NCBI RefSeq assembly: GCF_020511115.1
Contig: NZ_JAJAVH010000011.1
Span: forward strand, 1 to 64,000
Source of the DNA: Luteimonas panaciterrae
GTDB lineage: Bacteria; Pseudomonadota; Gammaproteobacteria; Xanthomonadales; Xanthomonadaceae
Direction: 5' to 3'
DNA length: 64,000 nucleotides
The notes beneath the pieces are model-generated. The model made no database searches and had not been told where the DNA came from. It was given only the letters and a program-made list of their open reading frames with translations. Shown piece after piece: positions 1-8,517 of the stretch (position 1 is the first letter of the stretch; each line of letters opens with the position of its first letter). The position numbers and the translations under genes are program-made.

Positions 1-429
1 CCCGCCGAGCGTCACCCCGCCCGAGATCGCATACGACGGCTCATCGTCGGGATTAAGCGAGTCGTAGAACGATTGATACGAGACCAGCTTCTTCGGGCCG
101 AAATTGAAGGCCGGTTGGACCACGGACGTGACATTCACCGTCGCCTGTCCGAGCTGTCCGGTCGAGCGATACAACAGCTGTGTAGTCTTGATCGGCAGCG
201 GAAACCCGATGACGTGGTAAGGGATGATGCGGGTCTTCAATACCGTGCCAGGCGCAATGTTTTCCAGCGGTGTGCTGCCGTCGTATCGGTAGAACGGATC
301 CTGGCCCGGAGGAAGCCGTGCCTCGGCCGAAGTGGTTACCCCTGCGAATGCCAGCATCGCCGCGACCAGGGCTGCGTGTTTATGCGTGACCGCGCGTCGA
401 CGGTTTTTCGCACATTTCTTTTCGGACAT
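1..429 (-). CDS. Secretory lipase-like protein, partial (3' end outside window)
   Basis: The first 143 codons of an exported alpha/beta-hydrolase of the secretory lipase (LIP) type. A charged N-terminus (MSEKK...) is followed by a hydrophobic segment ending in SAEA at about residue 37, a likely signal peptide, and then the mature start RLPPGQDPF. Over about 106 residues it is roughly 80% identical to the complete lipase encoded on the other strand at 2543-3886, so the two are recent paralogs. The catalytic GxSxG region lies outside the window. A GGGAG ribosome binding site sits 7 bases before the ATG. It is transcribed in the same direction as the fadL-type gene at 631-1956, about 200 bases downstream of it, and may share its transcript. 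The family assignment is confident through its paralog; the substrate is not known. Confidence 0.8.
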   Translation of the reverse strand, partial: MSEKKCAKNRRRAVTHKHAALVAAMLAFAGVTTSAEARLPPGQDPFYRYDGSTPLENIAPGTVLKTRIIPYHVIGFPLPIKTTQLLYRSTGQLGQATVNVTSVVQPAFNFGPKKLVSYQSFYDSLNPDDEPSYAISGGVTLGG

Positions 430-630
430 CTGATGCTCCCGTGGGTTGGATTGACAACGCAATGAACCGGCATCGCTGGAGATGCCGGCAAAGTGGATGG
501 TCAATGAGCGCTACTCCCGTGCTCACTTCTAAGAGTTAAGAGGCGGTTTGGAGTTTCATCGTGCGAAATCTGCGAGGCCGTTGGACGGCATGGGGGCGCC
601 TACAGAAGTCCAGTTCGCAACTCGATCTTG

Positions 631-1956
631 TTAGAAACGCCATGCTCCTTCGAAGGCGAGGATGTCACCTCCCACATCGAAGGCGCCTTGCAGTGTGCTG
701 CCTGTGGCCGATACCAGATCTGTCTTGGAATCGTTCACGAACAGGTGTGTGTAGCCAACGCTGTACTCCGCCGATTCTGAAACTTGCCAAGTCGCACCCA
801 GCGACAGCCAAGTGCGATCCGTGTCCGGTACTCGCACATCCCGCACTTTGTTGGTGACTGGCGATTGGTCATAGGCGACGCCAGCGCGTAACGTCAGCTT
901 CTCGTTGGCCTTGTATTCCGTGCCGATGGAGGCGAAGGTCGTATCGCGATAGCCGAAGTTGAGGACTTGGTTGGCTTGGGGCGATCGGAAGTCAAGTTCG
1001 ACTTCCTGGAACTTACCCCATGCGGTTCGGCTTACGTCCGCCATGATCGACCACTGGTCGTTCAGTCGGTGCGAGAAGCTGGCGGTCAAGGTGGCCGGCA
1101 GCTTCAACGAAGTGGAGGCGCGAGTGTCCGTGAACCATCCGGGACGACCCACGGCCAGGATGGATTGGACAGCCGATGGGACATCGAAGTGTGCATCTAC
1201 ATCATTCGGTTCGTGATTGACTTGTGAGCGATAGGCGATGCCGATGTTGGTGTGCTCGGAAGGGCTGAAAAGGCCGCCGATCGTGAAGCCCCACTCGTTG
1301 TTGCTCGCATCGATGCGGCTGTAACCGTCGGCACTGGTCGGGGCATAACCTGGAACACCGCTGGCGGCAAGGAGTGTTCCAAAATCAATAGCAGTGTTGA
1401 GTTTGGCCTGCGCGTGCTCGATGAAGACGGAGCCGCCAAATGAAACGTAAGGGTTGACGTCGTATGAGAAGGAAGCACCTACGTCAACGGTTCTGATTTC
1501 CGTCTTGGTGCCATGGTAGCGACCTAGCCAGGACCGGCCGTAATCGGTTTTGAAGCCGAAGGGAGCGGTGACCGAGAAGCCCAGGTGCATGCGTTCACCG
1601 ATGGGCGTTTGAAAGTACAGGGCAGGAAGCGGGGATGTGGCGCCCGCATCGCCACCATCGCCGCCGCTTAACGGACGACCGAAGGCGTCTTGTCCGGTGC
1701 CGCTGAATTCGACCGAGTAATTGACAGCCGTCAGATCGGCTTGAAGCACGCGGCCGCCCAGCAGGCGCATTGCTGCCGGATTGTCAGCGACGACGGAGGC
1801 ATCGCCGGGTGTGCTGATGGAACCCGCAAAGGCTCGACCTTGTCCCTTGGCACTTTTTTCTTTCAGCTGGAATGCCGCCGCATGGGCGTGTCCGACGGCG
1901 AAGAGGCTGGCCAAGGTAAACAGGATGGCTTGGGTGAGACGTGTGGGGTTGGTCAT
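631..1956 (-). CDS. fadL: FadL/OmpP1/TodX family outer-membrane fatty-acid transporter
   Basis: A 441-residue outer-membrane beta-barrel that would admit long-chain fatty acids or other hydrophobic compounds. A signal peptide ends at AHA, about residue 26. The mature protein starts AAFQLKE and carries the family's N-terminal NPAAM motif (about residues 59-63), where the hatch domain lies. Many alternating-residue strands follow and the chain ends in an aromatic residue (WRF), as barrel proteins do. It sits between two closely related lipase genes, one downstream on the same strand and one divergent, which suggests uptake of fatty acids released by those lipases. The ribosome binding site is weak. 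A hairpin at 467-488 with 8-bp arms lies downstream but has no clear T-run. The family is clear; the exact substrate is inferred. Confidence 0.9.
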   Translation of the reverse strand: MTNPTRLTQAILFTLASLFAVGHAHAAAFQLKEKSAKGQGRAFAGSISTPGDASVVADNPAAMRLLGGRVLQADLTAVNYSVEFSGTGQDAFGRPLSGGDGGDAGATSPLPALYFQTPIGERMHLGFSVTAPFGFKTDYGRSWLGRYHGTKTEIRTVDVGASFSYDVNPYVSFGGSVFIEHAQAKLNTAIDFGTLLAASGVPGYAPTSADGYSRIDASNNEWGFTIGGLFSPSEHTNIGIAYRSQVNHEPNDVDAHFDVPSAVQSILAVGRPGWFTDTRASTSLKLPATLTASFSHRLNDQWSIMADVSRTAWGKFQEVELDFRSPQANQVLNFGYRDTTFASIGTEYKANEKLTLRAGVAYDQSPVTNKVRDVRVPDTDRTWLSLGATWQVSESAEYSVGYTHLFVNDSKTDLVSATGSTLQGAFDVGGDILAFEGAWRF

Positions 1957-2542
1957 TCATTGTGCTCAAAAAAAGAGGTTGGAATAAGCAACACGGCCCC
2001 TGATCTCAGAGGGCTGTGTTGGAAACGGGTAGAACATGACGCAGCATCGATCTGGCGGCCAATGCATCACTGGTGTTCGCCCGTGGAACACGTTGCCTAG
2101 ATGCCCGTGATTGCGATGTATTCGCATGGTGGAATGGCTCATCTGCATTGATCGAGGCAGCTGTCGAAGTGGCGCTGTGCAGACGTTTGTCTCCCCCAAG
2201 CGCCGGCTTGTCGAAGAGCACGACACGACGCGTCAAAGCGTCGACGAAGATTTCAAAGGCTACTAGTCTCTGCCAATTCTCTTGATGCTATTCAGAAATC
2301 GTTGCGTCGGATCAAATGGTCGCCTATCTGATAATGCCGTTGATGCCACCTTGACGTGCTTTCTGAAAGCATTCCCAGGTGTCGCCTATTGTGTGCAGAA
2401 TTTTTTCGTTGCGGACACTTGTCTTTGCAGTGATGTTGTTCCGCACATCATGGGCATCATGAAGATGCCATTCCCTGGAGAGTGGCCCATTGTTCCTCGT
2501 GACGCCGGTTTTCAGCGTCGTCATATGCTCGTGGAGCGCGTA
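1957..2542. other. Divergent intergenic region between fadL-type and lipase genes
   Basis: About 590 bases separate the divergent starts of the FadL-type gene and the second lipase. No open frame here looks like a real gene. The only structured element I can see is the inverted repeat at 1990-2020. The region should hold both promoters, but I could not assign -35/-10 boxes with confidence. An in-frame extension of the lipase frame back to 2282 has no ribosome binding site and no resemblance to its paralog, so it is treated as untranslated. Confidence 0.5.
1990..2020. promoter_or_regulatory. Inverted repeat upstream of the fadL-type gene, possible operator
   Basis: Arms AACACGGCCC and GGGCTGTGTT (10 bp, one mismatch) are separated by 11 bases. 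It lies 34-64 bases upstream of the fadL-type start, where a regulator of fatty-acid uptake could bind. No T-run follows, so it is not an obvious terminator. The role is inference only. Confidence 0.3.
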
Positions 2543-3886
2543 ATGTCTGAGATGAGAGATGAGATGAGTCGCCGGCTTGCCGCCGTGCGTGGACGATTGG
2601 CCATGCTTGTTGTATCGCTGGCATTCCTGGGGCCAGCGACTTCGGCGGAAGCACGGCTTCCTCCAAGCGAAGATCCGTTCTATCAGTACGACGGCAGTAT
2701 GCCGCTCGAGGATATCTTGCCCGGCACAGTGTTGAAGAGCCGTTTGGTTCCCTATCACATCGTCGGGTTTCCGCTGCCGATCAAGGTCACGCAGTTGTTG
2801 TATCGCTCGACTGGGCAGCTTGGGCAGGCGACAGTCAACGTCACTTCCGTTGCCCAGCCGGCCTTCAACTTTGGTCCCAAGAGAGTGGTCTCGTACCAAT
2901 CGGCCTATGATTCGCTGAATCCGGCTGACGAGCCGTCCTACGCGATCTCCGGTGGGTTGACGCTCGGCGGATTGATCCCGAATATCGAGGCGGTATTGAT
3001 CATTCCGCTTTTGTCGAAGGGCTACACCGTCGTGGTTCCCGACATTCAAGGCCAGCGGGCGAACCTGGTGGTTGGACAAGAATACGGAATGAACACCTTG
3101 GATTCGTTGCGGGCGGCGTTCGCCTCTCCGGCGATCGGCCTTCCAAGCGATACCAAGGTCGCGCTGATCGGCTACTCCGGTGGCGCGATCGCAGCGGAGT
3201 GGGCGGCCGAACTTGCCCCGGGTTACGCGCCCGACATGGACAAGCGAATCATCGGAACATCAATTGGCGGTGTGTTCGCGCACCCAGTCAACAATCTGCA
3301 TTATGTTGATGGAAGTCAGCAATGGTCCGGCGTCATGGTGATGGCGTTCATCGGCCTTGCACGCGCATACGAAATCGATCTGGCGCCCTATCTCAACGAC
3401 TACGGCAAGACCCTGTACGAACGTATACACGAGGCTTCGATCTTAAGCGTTCTGAATCAATACCCAGGACTCACATGGGCATCGATCACTAAGCCGGGGT
3501 ACCAGGCACCGGAGCAGATTCCAGAGCTCGTAGAGGCCTTGAATGACACAATCATGGGAACAGGCGGTACGCCGTCGGCGCCGTTGCAAATCCGGCAAGG
3601 TGCCGGTGGTGAATCGGAAGGTACGCCGGGCAATAAGTCAGGCATCGGCCCTGGCGATGGCATCATGGTGGCCGGTGATGTCCGCAGCCTGGTTCGCGAA
3701 TATTGCTCACGCGGGGCCAAGGTTCAATACGGGCAGAGCGAGTCTCTCGGTCACACTCTCACCGCGCTTGTCTGGATTGCCGAGATGCTGCCCTGGGCGG
3801 GTGAGCGGTTCGCTGGCCATGCGGCATCGCAAAACTGTTCGCTAATCCCGCCGGGAAACCCACGGGACCCAATCCCTTCTCTCTGA
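2543..3886 (+). CDS. Secretory lipase (LIP family), exported alpha/beta-hydrolase
   Basis: A 447-residue exported hydrolase. I chose the ATG at 2543 because a GGAG site lies 6 bases before it and because the resulting N-terminus (MSEM...) matches the MSEK... start of its paralog at 1-429; frame further upstream is open but unsupported. A signal peptide ends around SAEA and the mature chain begins RLPPSEDPF. The nucleophile motif GYSGG places the catalytic serine near residue 212; the LGHTLTA segment near residue 404 supplies the likely catalytic histidine. These features fit the secretory lipase family, which releases fatty acids from acylglycerols or other esters outside the cell. A FadL-type importer is encoded divergently upstream. 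The substrate is inferred. Confidence 0.85.
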   Translation: MSEMRDEMSRRLAAVRGRLAMLVVSLAFLGPATSAEARLPPSEDPFYQYDGSMPLEDILPGTVLKSRLVPYHIVGFPLPIKVTQLLYRSTGQLGQATVNVTSVAQPAFNFGPKRVVSYQSAYDSLNPADEPSYAISGGLTLGGLIPNIEAVLIIPLLSKGYTVVVPDIQGQRANLVVGQEYGMNTLDSLRAAFASPAIGLPSDTKVALIGYSGGAIAAEWAAELAPGYAPDMDKRIIGTSIGGVFAHPVNNLHYVDGSQQWSGVMVMAFIGLARAYEIDLAPYLNDYGKTLYERIHEASILSVLNQYPGLTWASITKPGYQAPEQIPELVEALNDTIMGTGGTPSAPLQIRQGAGGESEGTPGNKSGIGPGDGIMVAGDVRSLVREYCSRGAKVQYGQSESLGHTLTALVWIAEMLPWAGERFAGHAASQNCSLIPPGNPRDPIPSL

Positions 3887-4004
3887 GAAAGCGCTCTTCA
3901 ATGAAAGAGCAAGGAAAATTTGATTCTTTCAAGTCAACCCCGCGTTGGGATGATTCGGAAAGGGAACTTCCGTTACTGGCGCACTGCGTTTGTGGTGCTT
4001 GCGC

Positions 4005-4442
4005 TCAGCTGAGCTCCTGGGCGAGTCCGATGAGAATCCCTCCAGGTCCTCGAATGTAGCAGAGCCGATATACGTCTTGATAACGAACGACTTCGCCTAC
4101 GAGTTGTGCGCCGCGCTTGCGGAGCTTCTCGAGGGTCTCGTCGATGTCGTCCACGGTGAACATGACGCGTAGATAGCCCAGAGCATTCACCGGGGCGTTC
4201 CGGTGATCTGCGACGATGGTTGGCGTGAGAAACTGGGAGAGCTCGAGCCGGCTGTGACCGTCGGGGGTGCGCATCATGGCAACCTCGACGCGTTGATCGC
4301 CCAATCCGGTGACACGTCCGGCCCATTCTCCTTCGATCGTAGCTCGCCCTTCGAGCTCGAGGCCGAGCTCGCGAAAGAAATCAATCGTCGCTGCGAGATC
4401 AGCGACGACGATTCCTACGTTATCCATCCGCTTAAGCCCCAT
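4005..4442 (-). CDS. VOC (glyoxalase/bleomycin-resistance fold) family protein
   Basis: A 145-residue protein with the paired beta-alpha-beta-beta-beta layout of the vicinal oxygen chelate superfamily. The first module starts at MDNVGIVVADLAATIDFF and the second at LGYLRVMFTVDDIDETLEKL, and the chain ends with GGILIGLAQEL. Such proteins include lyases, dioxygenases and antibiotic-binding proteins, and the sequence alone does not say which this is. It stands alone between a lipase gene and an amide hydrolase gene; it converges with the former and is divergent from the latter. The start is the first methionine of a good family N-terminus. Confidence 0.8.
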   Translation of the reverse strand: MGLKRMDNVGIVVADLAATIDFFRELGLELEGRATIEGEWAGRVTGLGDQRVEVAMMRTPDGHSRLELSQFLTPTIVADHRNAPVNALGYLRVMFTVDDIDETLEKLRKRGAQLVGEVVRYQDVYRLCYIRGPGGILIGLAQELS

Positions 4443-4866
4443 GTTTCGAATCTACAAGATGTCGTCTTTTCTGACAACGGAGCGCGCGGCATCTGGTGTG
4501 ATTCCTAAGCTCAAGATAGTCGTCGGATCTGCTTTTGTCCGGGGTGGCCCACTCATCGGCTTCGAGCCAGACTGAAGTGACGTACTGCGGACGGCTACCA
4601 ACACGTGGCGCCACCGCGTTCACCACATTGCCAGGAATAATCTGGACACAAATCACACGCCTTCATTGTCCGGTGTCATTGCCGCTTCACGCTCGTGTGG
4701 CTCATTCGGGATTTTCGGTGAATGCCGCCAGGATTCTGCGCGTTGCGTCGCAATCCTCTCCCGTCGCTCAGGTGTAGAAGTGCCAGCCAGGCTCCGCTTT
4801 CGCCGCACAGCGGAACGCTCGACGCGATGTTGCACACCCAAGCCATGGACAAGGAGAGACACTCGC
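4443..4866. other. Intergenic region without recognisable gene
   Basis: About 420 bases between the VOC gene and the downstream amide hydrolase gene. The hydrolase frame stays open back to 4666, but its conserved Met-Cys start lies at 4867, so this stretch is taken as untranslated. No convincing promoter, repeat or RNA was identified. Confidence 0.4.
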
Positions 4867-5994
4867 ATGTGCACCAACTTCCTACTCGCCGTTCCGCAAA
4901 TTCCCGCTACCGCCAATACCATCCAATACGTCAGTGCGCGCTGCATGGAGCTCACAGGTGCTCTGGCGACGCATCTCTATCTGGTTCCGGCGCAGCAGCA
5001 ATTCCCATTGGTCCCGAACCGCTCCACGCCTTGGATCGGCCAGTACGGCTTCGTCGGCCTGGCTGATCCTCAGACAATGGCCGAATTCCCCTGTTTCATG
5101 GACGGCATCAACGAAGTTGGTCTGTCCTGTGCGGCGCTGTGGTTGCCGGGCACCGAGTTTCCCTCGGCGAAGGGCGCGAAAAACGTCGAGTTTTCCGATC
5201 TGTGCGCCTGGGTGATGAGCAACTTCTCCTCAGTCAACGATCTGCTCGAAGCACTGCCAAACATTCAGTTCCTCGGCCCAAAGGCCGGCGCGATCGATTA
5301 CGTGCCGCTGCACTTCATCGCCACCGATTCCGCCGGTCAGAGCGTGGTGATCGAATTCCTCGACGGCCAGACGGTGGTTTATCCGCCGTCCTACGGAGAT
5401 GGCGCCACCGCCGACGGCGTGCTGACCAACGGGCCGGACTATGCCTGGCAACGCACCAATCTGCTCAGCTACTCGCATTTGAGCGTGAAAGGTGGCGGCA
5501 CCTCGCGATCCACTCAGGTGGCGCCGCCGGTCGGCAACGGCTTGCTCGGTCTTCCCGGCGACATCATGTCGGCATCGCGTTTCGTCAAGGCGGCGACGTT
5601 CCGCCGCGGCTTCGGCCTGTTGCCTGCAGACGGCAAAGGCTGGCTGCCGACGCCCAAGGAAGCCGGTGCCACCGAAAGCACCCAGACCGTGGTCAATGTA
5701 GCGCTGCAGATGGTGCAAATGATCCAAGCCACACCCTACGGGACTGCTCTGATCAAACCGAAAGATCCGCTCGACAAACCCAGTGTCGGTGATTGGACGA
5801 TGTGGCAGGTGGCACGTGATCACAGCAATTTCGCCTACTACTTCAGCAGCGCCTTCAACGCCGGCGTGCAGAAGATCAATCTGACCCAGCCGATCTTTGG
5901 TGGTGGCAGCGTCAAGGTTCGTGATTTGAAGTCGATCCCAGTGTTACCCGGCCCAAGCCAGTGGTACACCGATATGACGGCAAGCCTGACCTGA
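4867..5994 (+). CDS. Linear amide C-N hydrolase, choloylglycine hydrolase / penicillin V acylase family
   Basis: A 375-residue Ntn-hydrolase. I chose the start at 4867 because it gives Met-Cys (MCTNFLLAVPQ): after removal of Met, Cys2 is the autocatalytic N-terminal nucleophile of this family. An AAGGAGA site lies about 10 bases upstream. Conserved-looking segments include GLADPQTMAEFPCFMDGINEVGLSCAALWLPG split over residues 55-100 and GVLTNGPDYAWQRTNL near residue 185, typical of bile-salt hydrolase and penicillin acylase relatives. These enzymes cleave amide bonds of conjugated bile acids, penicillin V or N-acyl-homoserine lactones; the substrate cannot be told here. With this start there is no signal peptide, so it would be cytoplasmic. 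Confidence 0.85.
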   Translation: MCTNFLLAVPQIPATANTIQYVSARCMELTGALATHLYLVPAQQQFPLVPNRSTPWIGQYGFVGLADPQTMAEFPCFMDGINEVGLSCAALWLPGTEFPSAKGAKNVEFSDLCAWVMSNFSSVNDLLEALPNIQFLGPKAGAIDYVPLHFIATDSAGQSVVIEFLDGQTVVYPPSYGDGATADGVLTNGPDYAWQRTNLLSYSHLSVKGGGTSRSTQVAPPVGNGLLGLPGDIMSASRFVKAATFRRGFGLLPADGKGWLPTPKEAGATESTQTVVNVALQMVQMIQATPYGTALIKPKDPLDKPSVGDWTMWQVARDHSNFAYYFSSAFNAGVQKINLTQPIFGGGSVKVRDLKSIPVLPGPSQWYTDMTASLT

Positions 5995-6163
5995 GCGCCG
6001 CGGCTGGCAAACAGACAGTACGGCGCCGCTACAATGCCTCGTGTTCGACATACATCCTGCAAATGACCCGGGCAGCTCTCTTTGAATTTTCTCCTCATCC
6101 TTTGTCTTGAGGGGAGAGAGTACGGTCGCTGACGGCGATGAAACCGGCAGCGGCCGTGATTGC

Positions 6164-6892
6164 TCAATACGCCAGCTTGCCTTCGGTAGAGGGCAGATAG
6201 CGCAGTGAGAAAAACACGCTATCGCCACCGCAGGGCGCGCGTTGTCGCAGCGCCGCCGACATCTCAGACGGTGGAAGCGGCCGTGCGTGGAACTGACCTT
6301 CGGTCGAATCAGCCTGCCGAAACACTTCGAATATCAGGCCACGCATCGCCGTGGCCTCACATTGAGCCGCAAGCGCCAGATAGGGCGCGCGTCCAGCGGC
6401 ATCGAGGCGGCCGGTGCCGGCGCCGTCCTGAATCCAGATGCGAAGGCCGTGGGCGTCGAGGTCGCGGATCATGTCCGCATAGGCGTCGGGCGGCATTTGC
6501 GCTGTGAAGAATGACGTCGCGTAGACCGGCCTGGGCAGTATCGAATGCAGCTTTCGTGTTTCGATCGCCAGGTGATGCGCCAGCTTGCGGCGTCGGCTGG
6601 AGTCGCGCCAATGAAGGTCGTCAATTTCGAGCGTCAGATACCAGCCGCTGATGATGTCCGATTGCAGGGTGCGCGCCCATGTTCGCGCCAGTTCCAGATC
6701 TTGCGCGCGCAATGCCGAGAGATAGCCCTTGAGCGCTTTCGGAGGCTGTGTCAGGCGATTGAAGAAAGCCGGATCTGCATGCAGGCCCAACACCACGTGC
6801 AGGCCTGCCGAGTGAGCCTGTTCGATCCGCTCCCGCAGCCAGTCCATGCCCTCGGCATCGGCGAAGGCCTCGCCATGACGTGTCCATTGCAA
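6164..6892 (-). CDS. DUF4434-like TIM-barrel protein, 5' end irregular
   Basis: The 242-residue frame resembles DUF4434 proteins, which have a glycoside-hydrolase-like barrel: recognisable pieces are LQWTRHGEAF, HVVLGLHADPAF, GWYLTLEIDDLHW, RIWIQDGAG and the closing FFSLRYLP. The only start codon in frame is a TTG at 6892, yet upstream codons remain open to about 7023 and read plausibly as this family (WQWPIKIQG..., then PAERWPALFTATRAAGFDTVV). No ATG or GTG opens that extension and the secretion signal usually expected is absent. The gene therefore looks 5'-truncated or frameshifted, or starts at the TTG with a shortened first strand. Function unknown. It converges with the amide hydrolase gene. 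Confidence 0.6.
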   Translation of the reverse strand: MQWTRHGEAFADAEGMDWLRERIEQAHSAGLHVVLGLHADPAFFNRLTQPPKALKGYLSALRAQDLELARTWARTLQSDIISGWYLTLEIDDLHWRDSSRRRKLAHHLAIETRKLHSILPRPVYATSFFTAQMPPDAYADMIRDLDAHGLRIWIQDGAGTGRLDAAGRAPYLALAAQCEATAMRGLIFEVFRQADSTEGQFHARPLPPSEMSAALRQRAPCGGDSVFFSLRYLPSTEGKLAY

Positions 6893-7473
6893 GACGACCG
6901 TGTCGAACCCTGCGGCCCGGGTGGCGGTGAAGAGGGCAGGCCAGCGTTCGGCCGGCAGCGCACGATCGCACGCGCTATTCCCCTGGATTTTTATAGGCCA
7001 TTGCCATGTCCAGACACTTTCAGTTTCATGACATCAGAAATGAGAACCCTTGGATATGTAATCTATAAATGCTGTGAGATAAATAATATCTGTGGAATAT
7101 ATTTGATCTGATGATCCGTTCGCGCAGGAGACCAGTCCTCATCCGTGAACACGATATGCGTTTCGCGCCAGAAATTCAGGGCAGCGCATCTTTGACATAA
7201 GCGATTTTCGTATTGCGAGCAAGAACTAGCCCGGTAACTTGGATCGCCGATTTTGGAAGATGTAAAGGCAACTGCGATATCGGAAGGCGGGCAGAGCAAA
7301 GCGGGCCAAGAGAATGGGGTATCGCAGTGGGCACTGCTGGGGAGGGTAGATTGCGGCGTGCTAGGTTGCGGCCATCAACAGGTGGCGCATGATGGGTAAG
7401 GAGAGCGCTGTCTTTGGTCGTGGATTGTCTGCTTGCGACCAAAAGCAGACCCAGCTCCTGCTGGGCGATATCT
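6893..7473. other. Intergenic region with an AT-rich patch
   Basis: Positions 6893 to about 7023 continue the DUF4434-like reading frame without a start codon. From about 7010 to 7110 the base composition becomes unusually AT-rich for this genome (runs such as GAGATAAATAATATC), which may mark a junction or a lost gene end. The remainder to 7473 shows only short frames without recognisable homology and no obvious terminator. Confidence 0.4.
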
Positions 7474-8475
7474 CTACCCCATTCTGATAACGACCTTGCC
7501 TTTCGCCCGGCCCTTGTCTACATAAGTCATGGCCTCATTCGTCGATGCGAATGGAAAGACTTGATCCACGACGGGGCGAAGGGCGCCCGAGTCGACCAAG
7601 GAAGCGATCTTGCCCAACTGATCGCCGTTCGCTCGCATGAAGTGGAAGGAATAGCTCACACCACGACGCCGAGCCTGCTTCCTGATGCGATAGCTCAGAA
7701 GGCGCATGACCTGCCTCATGAACCAGGAAGCGCCGATCTCCGTTGCAAACTCGGTATCGGGTGGACCGGATATCGAGATGAGCTTGCCGCCGGGTTTCAG
7801 CACACGCAGCGACTTTTCGAGCACGTCCGGGCCGAGGCCGTTCAGGACGACGTCGTACCCCTGAAGCACCTGCTCGAAATCCTCCTTGCTGTAATCGATG
7901 ACCACATCTGCGCCAAGCCGCTTCACCCAATCCGCGTTGGTCGCGCTCGTGGTGGTGGCCACGAACGTCCCGAGATGCTTCGCCAGTTGGATGGCAACGG
8001 AGCCCACGCCGCCGGAGCCGGCGTGGACGAGGACTTTTTGTCCCTTCTTTAGATTTGCCCGTTCGACCAGTACTTGCCATGCAGTCAATGCAACCAATGG
8101 AAGCGACGCAGCCTCTTCCATGCTGATTGTCTTGGGCTTGTGTGCCACTGCCGCTTCATTCATCGCGATCCGCTCGGCGAACGCGCCAATTCGCGCGGCA
8201 TCCGGCCTGGCATAGATCTCGTCGCCGGGCTTGAATCGCCGCACTTTGGGTCCGACGCGAATCACGACGCCGGCCACATCATTGCCTAAGATCAAAGGCA
8301 GACGATAGGGCAGGAGGAGCTTGAATTCGCCGTTCCTGATCTTGGAGTCCAGCACGTTCACGCTGGCGGCGTGGACCTGGACCAGCACGTCATCGTCGCG
8401 CAGCTCCGGCTCCGGCATGTCGCCGAGGCGCAATGCGCCACTTTTCTTGTAGTGATCGACGATGAATGCCTTCAT
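7474..8475 (-). CDS. Zinc-independent MDR-family NAD(P)-dependent alcohol dehydrogenase / quinone oxidoreductase
   Basis: A 333-residue medium-chain dehydrogenase/reductase. The N-terminal GroES-like half has the ILGNDVAGVV signature, and the Rossmann half contains the nucleotide-binding AGSGGVGSVAIQLAKHLG near residue 155 followed by DVVLNGLG and PGGKLISIS. The catalytic and structural zinc cysteines of classical alcohol dehydrogenases are missing, which points to the quinone oxidoreductase or reticulon-4-interacting-protein branch using NADPH. It lies 42 bases downstream of an SDR gene on the same strand, so the two probably form an operon controlled by the TetR regulator encoded just upstream. 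The substrate is unknown; detoxification of a reactive carbonyl or quinone would fit the setting. Confidence 0.85.
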   Translation of the reverse strand: MKAFIVDHYKKSGALRLGDMPEPELRDDDVLVQVHAASVNVLDSKIRNGEFKLLLPYRLPLILGNDVAGVVIRVGPKVRRFKPGDEIYARPDAARIGAFAERIAMNEAAVAHKPKTISMEEAASLPLVALTAWQVLVERANLKKGQKVLVHAGSGGVGSVAIQLAKHLGTFVATTTSATNADWVKRLGADVVIDYSKEDFEQVLQGYDVVLNGLGPDVLEKSLRVLKPGGKLISISGPPDTEFATEIGASWFMRQVMRLLSYRIRKQARRRGVSYSFHFMRANGDQLGKIASLVDSGALRPVVDQVFPFASTNEAMTYVDKGRAKGKVVIRMG

Positions 8476-8517
8476 GACTGCTTCTCTGGGGGTGCAAAAA
8501 GGGGCGCGTAAGAACGC

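Noticed and set aside
73..465. Open plus-strand frame of 130 codons at the left edge
   Set aside because: It is antisense to the lipase paralog, whose minus-strand translation matches the complete lipase at 2543-3886 closely.
3887..3925. Terminator after the second lipase (GCTCTT/AAGAGC hairpin)
   Set aside because: Only a 6-bp stem without a T-run follows the stop codon, too weak to call.
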